Of a stretch of 64,000 nucleotides of DNA, positions 58,625 to 64,000 are shown in pieces. This stretch comes from Sambucus nigra. Lineage: Eukaryota > Streptophyta > Magnoliopsida > Dipsacales > Adoxaceae. Both the position numbers and the translations under genes were made by a program. Each line of letters opens with the position of its first letter. The first letter of the stretch is position 1. The stretch lies in NCBI GenBank assembly GCA_949130495.1, contig OX422213.1, forward strand, positions 536,533,467 to 536,597,466, read 5' to 3'. Under the pieces are notes generated by a model. It searched no databases, had not been told where the DNA came from, and was given only the letters and a program-made list of their open reading frames with translations.

Positions 58625-60345
58625 TCCAAAATAATGTCATAATCGTAGTCATCATCCTTTCCTTAATACCATCAAATGGGGTCGGCCACATGGATTCTAC
58701 TTTTCCATTCTAATCTATTATAAGTATTATTATCATTCAAGTTTAATTCCTTAAAATCTCTCCTAATAGTTTCCTCATGTGATAGCTTAGGGAGGCCTTT
58801 TTTCTCTTTCACCCTCTATTTCCAATAATCTTCCTCATGATATAGGTTCATCTACTAGTCTACGCAACAGATGTCCATATCACCTAGGTCTACTTTCTCT
58901 TAATTTATCTCTAATGGGAGCAACTCCTAACTTTTCTCTCAACTACTAGTTTTTAATTTTTTCCTTTCTAATAATTCATACCATCCATTGGAGCATCCTC
59001 ATTTCACTAACATAGAGATTTATTCATATTTTTTCTTTGAAGCCCAACACTCCAATCCATATAGGGTCGTTGGCTAACAACTATTCTATACATTTTTTTA
59101 ATTTATTAGTTATCCTCTTATCACATAACACCCCACTTGATTGTCTCCATTTCATCATATGAGTTGATATTATACTTGTAACATCCTCATCAATATCTTG
59201 ATTACTTTGTAACACTGAACCTAAATAACAAAATTTATTAGTTTGCTTTATCACCTTTTCTTCTTTAACACTATGCTATCTGACACCTCATTATTAAATT
59301 TACATTATATAAATTCCATTTCATTTCTACTGATTTTTATCACCTTAAAATCTAAGACATTTCTCCAAGTATATACTCTCATCGTTAAGCCGTCCTTTGA
59401 AATGTCTTCTAAAATTATATCATCCAAAAACAACATACAAGATGGTACATCTTCTTGTATGTCCTTAGTAATGTCATCCAAAACTACGTCAAATAAGTAA
59501 GGACTTCAGGTCGATCATTGATGTAGACTCACTTTAATCGTAAAGTCATCAGTTTCTACACATATAGTTCTTCCTCTAGTCTTTGTGTTATCATACACAT
59601 CTTCAATAACTTTAATATAACTCGTATGGATTCTTTTCCTCCCTAAAGCCCAACAAATTATTTTATTATGTACTATATAATAAGCATTCTCTAAGTCTAG
59701 GAAGACCATATATATGTTTGTATAATTTATAATTAGGTCCCTTGTTGATAATTTTTAAACATTTAAGGACAATTTACTATTAGGTCCACTTGTTGAGCCA
59801 CTAACGTTGATTTCTACAAGAACAGAATTAGTGGACCTAAGTGTTTAAAATTTATCAAAATTTCTTTAGTGTTTAAAATTTGTTTGTTATGGACTTAAGA
59901 GTACTTTGTAATATAAATTTTTATTCTTAATTCTACATTTCTTCATTAGCTATCTTAATAAGTAAATAACTTTCGTGATGGATTGCCCTAGAATAAGTCT
60001 AAATTGATTGTCCAAAATAGTTGAATCATTTTCTAATCTTTGTTCTATAATCTTTTCCCAAAATTTTGTAGTGTCATTCATCAGTTTGATTGATCTATAA
60101 TTACCAGAGTTTTGTATATCCCCTTTATTTTATACAAATGTATTACTGTGGTTTTTCTCCACTCATCTGGCATGTTTCCTTCTCTTAAAATTTTATTAAA
60201 TAAACTTGTTGACCATTTTATCCCTTTACTTCCAATAGTCCTCCATGCCTCTATTGGTATTTTATTCGGGCCAACGACTTTATTCTTTCCCATTTTTCTT
60301 ATTAATATATCTACTTCTTTTTCAGTAATCGAACCTACCATTCCT
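58625..60345 (-). pseudogene. RTE-type LINE remnant (reverse transcriptase and 3' end)
   Basis: Minus-strand RT pieces: KMGKNKVVGPNKIPIEAWR and GNMPDEWRKTTVIHLYKIKG (60081-60341), IKLMNDTTKFWEKIIEQRLE, MVFLDLENAYYIVHNKI (59515-59709), then SPYLFDVVLDDI and SCMLFLDDII, where the usual FADD is FLDD. The order GPxxIPIE, LFNxIL, YKxKG, LWExxIExRL, FxDLExAY is that of plant RTE LINEs. The 3' end near 58630-58700 reads ATGTGGCCGACCCCATTTGA and ends in GATGATGAC-like triplets, as in this clade. No endonuclease part is present: 5'-truncated. Several stops; a MITE-like insert at 59714-59920. Confidence 0.85.
59714..59920. mobile_element. MITE-like insert inside the LINE
   Basis: About 200 AT-rich bases break the RT frame between the segments before and after FLDLENAY. 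Inverted words TTAGGTCCAC and GTGGACCTAA (59780-59789, 59831-59840), with TTTAAACATTTAAG and a CACTTAGG/TTTAAACACT counterpart, give an imperfect inverted structure. Family and exact ends are unclear. Confidence 0.45.
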
Positions 60346-60697
60346 ATATTGGGGAAATAACTTTATAGTATTTGAATGTATACTTTCCAAAATAATGTAT
60401 TGAAGCTCAATGAAAAAAAAATTGAACTTGTTGAAGAATGACTGGCATTTTTAGCTTTTATTAAAGACATATAAAGCGTGGTGTTTATGAACTTGTTAGC
60501 TTAAGTTCTTAAGTTTAGTGAGGGAGTTGTCTTAGATGAAACAAAAACATATGCAAATATGAGTTATGTTATGTTATGTTTGTGTGGACGAAAGAGTGGG
60601 TGATTATAAAATTTAAATTTGTTGGGGCAGGCGAAAATGCATAGGTTGGCATACTAATGGGTTCAAATCAAGTTTAAATTTTTTTAAAATTTGATTA
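60346..60697. other. AT-rich sequence before LTR D, nothing recognised
   Basis: No gene or repeat end is seen. Confidence 0.5.
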
Positions 60698-61463
60698 TGT
60701 AATACCCCGTGACTTTGGGACTGAGAAATTAGATTTTTGGGAGAAATAAAATTTATTTAAATTGGGGAATTTTAAAATTTGGAAAGTGAGGTCCAAAACT
60801 TGAGGACGTTATAAAGTATCCCGGATGATGATTCTGAGTGCGCCATTGGTTTTGAATAGGTCGAGATAGTCGAAATGACTGTCCTTGGGTTTTATTTCAG
60901 TCCCGGAATATTTTTAAGTTAGTTTGACTCAAATTGGAGTAAACGAGTCAGTTAAAGTGTGTATTATCATTTAAAACTGGGACTTATGTTTTAAAGGTTT
61001 AAGAGACTTATGAAATCAGACAATCTCATTTGTGAGGAAGAAGGTAAAACCCCAGAAAAAGAAAGAAAGAGAGAAGGAAGAAGAAAGGAAGAGGGAGATA
61101 TGAGAAAGCTTGGAGATTTTTGGCCCGTACGCGATCTCGATGATGATTCAACCCCTACAACTTTGAGGCAAGTGTTTAATCTTGCTAAATAATTCATTCG
61201 TGTATTTCATTTCATAATTTGTGGATAAAAGAATTAGATTTTGGGTATATATGTCAAAACCTTGATTTTGGGGGTTAAATCTTGCATTTGAGTTTTATAA
61301 ATGGATTTGAGGTTATATTATGTGTAGGGATGATTTGTAGGATGATTTTCATGTTAGAAAATATGTTGGGGTTGAATATTGAGTCTTGGAAGATGATTAA
61401 ATTGATTTTTGGGAAATTTAGGTTTTAGTGAGAAAAGAACCTTTTCATAGCCTGCTGAACAGG

Positions 61464-61668
61464 CTGAATCGATTCGATCCTCTTCCGAATCGATTCGGAA
61501 TGTTGCAGTCTCCCATGTATGTGTGACCGAATCAATTCGAACCCAAAGCGAATCAATTCAGTTTGGGATAGTCTCTCAGGTCCTTTGGACTGAATCGATT
61601 CGCATTTGCAGCGAATCGATTCGCCCTTGAGATCGAATCGATTCGGACCAGGCCGAATCGATTCGAAA
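61464..61668 (+). repeat. Palindrome cluster in LTR D
   Basis: At least seven copies of GAATCGATTCG or variants (CGAATCAATTCG), about 0.8-1.0 kb from the LTR start. Confidence 0.9.
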
Positions 61669-62756
61669 ATAGGGCTGTTTTGTGGAGTTTTTCTAGAATG
61701 ATTTCTACCCCTTTTTTATTGGGTTTATAGATAAGGGACCCTCCTATATGATGTAAGAAATATGTTTTGGATATTGATAAGGGGTTTCTCACGTGTTATG
61801 ATGGCGTAGTCATATCGAATCACTTTGGAAACATGCACACGAACGTATAGGAGTTTTATTCCATTTCGATTGGGTTTATCGATTTGGAACTTATTTATAT
61901 GATGTGAGAGTTACGTTTTGGAGTTTATTTGAGGGTTTCTCCCATGTTATGATCGCGGGGACTTACCGAAGTAGTTTCGGAATATATGTATGCATTGGAG
62001 TTATATATCGAGGTGGTGGGAGACCTCTTTGGGGATGGGAGTCCTAATTAGAGGTCAAAAGTGAGCTTGGATACGACGTAAGGTTAAGGACTCTTTAAGA
62101 GAGTTGTGAGGGTATGGTGTGAAATTGTAGGCCGAGATTCGTGCCAAATCCTTATAGGGATAGGATTATATTTAAGATATGATTGGGGACTAATGAGAGA
62201 TAGAGGTCGTCTACCCTTAGTGATGATAAACTGAGGGAATAAATTGTGAATGCATTAATGTTAACAGTTCATAGGAGCAAGTGAACCGCAGGCAAAATTT
62301 GAGAACTATCAGATCGTACTATCAACTAGAATAGGTTGTGTTGTAATTCTAGTCGGGATAGTTACTATATATTTGTGTGGGAATAGCAATGGGGATTCCA
62401 AAACTTGATGGGATCATGGAATGAATTTAAGATCAAGCTTGAGGCTTGCAGACTATTAGTTAAGGGTATACCTATAGTTGGGATTATTATTATTATATAT
62501 ATATCGATGTGCATTCGAATTTTGATGGGATGTATAGTGATTATTACATGCATTAAACTTTGGGTTAATAACCTTAATGTTGGATATATCGGAGGACTAT
62601 TCATGTCATAGGGAAAAGGGATGAATATGCTTCAAGTGAGGGATCGTATTTATATAATGAATTAGGTTAAATTCCCCTGGAACGACTGCTAGTATAATGA
62701 GGATTATGTACACTTATAGCCGAGTTTATAAAGTTTCATACATACGGATGAGAAAT

Positions 62757-62870
<114 letters not shown>

Positions 62871-63624
62871 TATGGTGTGAATATCTATACCGTGTGGGAT
62901 GGTTTGTATATATGATGTGATCATATGGATGTATATATATATTGTGAATGATATATATACTTATGGTGTGAATCATACCCGACACATGCAATCATGGGAA
63001 GTTGCACGATGAGGGTGAGCTCCTAGCTTGAGGAGCAGGGTGTGGATAGTCCCGAGGTCATAGTTGTCAATTTTTTTATTTGTGTGATTTTTATTTTGGG
63101 GGTGAGAAGTCTTGGGTATGATTCGTTCTCACTTCCCGGTTAGGAACTATGACTGCTTCCCATACCTTATGATTGATTTTGTCTCCATAGCGATGTGATA
63201 ATAGTCCGATGGGTGGTGACCCCAGGAGAAAGCGAGTAATTACTGGAAAAGGATAGCATGGTGCAGTATTTGGGTATCCTATAACAGTTTATGTGCAAAG
63301 TGTACATTATGTGTGTTATGTATACGTGGTTATAGGAATGAATGATTCATTATATATATTTAGAGTAAATATATATATTTATCTATCCTATATGTGAAGA
63401 TGATATGGAGTTTCTATGGTGTAAATCTTGTGTGATTTCGGTGTACTAATTTATCAGGTTCGAAGGATCATACTAAGAGACAATCACAGTTATGATGACC
63501 CCAAGGAGTTGGATAGAGATTCTAATATTTTATTATATATAGTACACTATATTTAAGTAGTTGCAGTACTAGAATTTGTGTAAAAGACATGATGGATCCC
63601 TACGATCAACATTGTCAAGGAGTA

Positions 63625-63680
63625 GTGTATCGGGGGGGTTCCTTATTTGGATTTCGCTTTGCGAGATGCCCCACGCACGA
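63625..63680 (+). repeat. Conserved hairpin module, copy 9
   Basis: GTATCGGGGGGGTTCC, TTATTTGGATTTCGC, TTTGCGAGATGCCCCACGCA. The stem is intact. The position is about 2.9 kb into LTR D, comparable with copies in LTR B. Confidence 0.9.
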
Positions 63681-64000
63681 AACACAGTGCATTGTTGAGA
63701 GTGGAGATAAATTTTGTCCTTGGTATTTGTATGCATGTTGTTTAGAGAATAAACTCTTATATTGAAGCCTAATGTTAATGTGTGACGTACTAAGACTTAT
63801 AACTGGTTTAAGTTTATAATTGGAACCACTAGAGCCTAGTTAGGCATATATGTGCATATATTGAGGTGTGAATAGAATGAAAAGGATATTTTTGGGTTAT
63901 GTTAAGATGGCGGGTCATGTTGTTATAGGCCATGCGTACAGTGAGGTAGGTTGTCCTTAAATGTTTCGTGTAGCTTAATAAAGGTTCAAGGACATGATTA

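Noticed and set aside
63996..64000. GATTA at the window end as the partner of GATTA before LTR D
   Set aside because: The preceding bases do not form an LTR end in CA, and the LTR is shorter here than its relatives; five bases can agree by chance.

Overview
This is plant nuclear DNA, almost certainly from an angiosperm with a large, retrotransposon-rich genome. It is AT-rich and has no recognisable host gene, rRNA or tRNA gene. Nearly all of it can be assigned to LTR retrotransposons, most of them non-autonomous or decayed and nested in one another, plus one RTE-type LINE remnant. The lineages seen (Tekay/Del chromovirus, Tat with two RNase H domains, Athila-like, SIRE-like copia gag, plant RTE LINE) point to a flowering plant. 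I cannot name the species.

Layout. 1-1498: AT-rich sequence with a non-coding repeat-like block. 1499-8732: element A, a plus-strand chromovirus-type Ty3/gypsy with a 2.9-kb 5' LTR, a shortened gag, a decayed pol, and only 9 bp of its 3' LTR. 8739-about 11990: an inverted copy of A's gag, PBS and LTR, giving inverted arms of about 3.2 kb. 12278-13257: a broken plant-transposon-protein ORF (E1). 13850-29656: a minus-strand Tat element without a visible 3' LTR, whose gag is split by a Tekay element with two LTRs at 18956-28428 (target duplication TTAAT).

29661-57841: two 1.1-kb LTR copies (29661-30750 and 56741-57841) enclose a SIRE-like gag remnant and a second plant-transposon ORF (E2). This host has been invaded by an Athila-like element of 9.1 kb (30861-40005, duplication CAAGT), a large non-autonomous element B of 9.6 kb (41160-50745, duplication TTAAT) and a solo LTR C (51685-54667, duplication CAAAC). 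58625-60345: RTE LINE remnant holding a small MITE-like insert. 60698-64000: LTR D, running off the window.

No intact autonomous element remains: every pol has stops, and several elements lack pol altogether. LTRs A, B, C and D share the same ends and some internal modules, so they appear to be subfamilies of one lineage. The most unusual signals are the large inverted duplication of A, which could give hairpin RNA; a conserved module with a TCGC-AAA-GCGA hairpin, present nine times in LTRs and internal regions; and clusters of short palindromes, different in each family, found in LTRs of unrelated elements. All similarity statements come from reading the sequence by eye; no alignment or database search was run.
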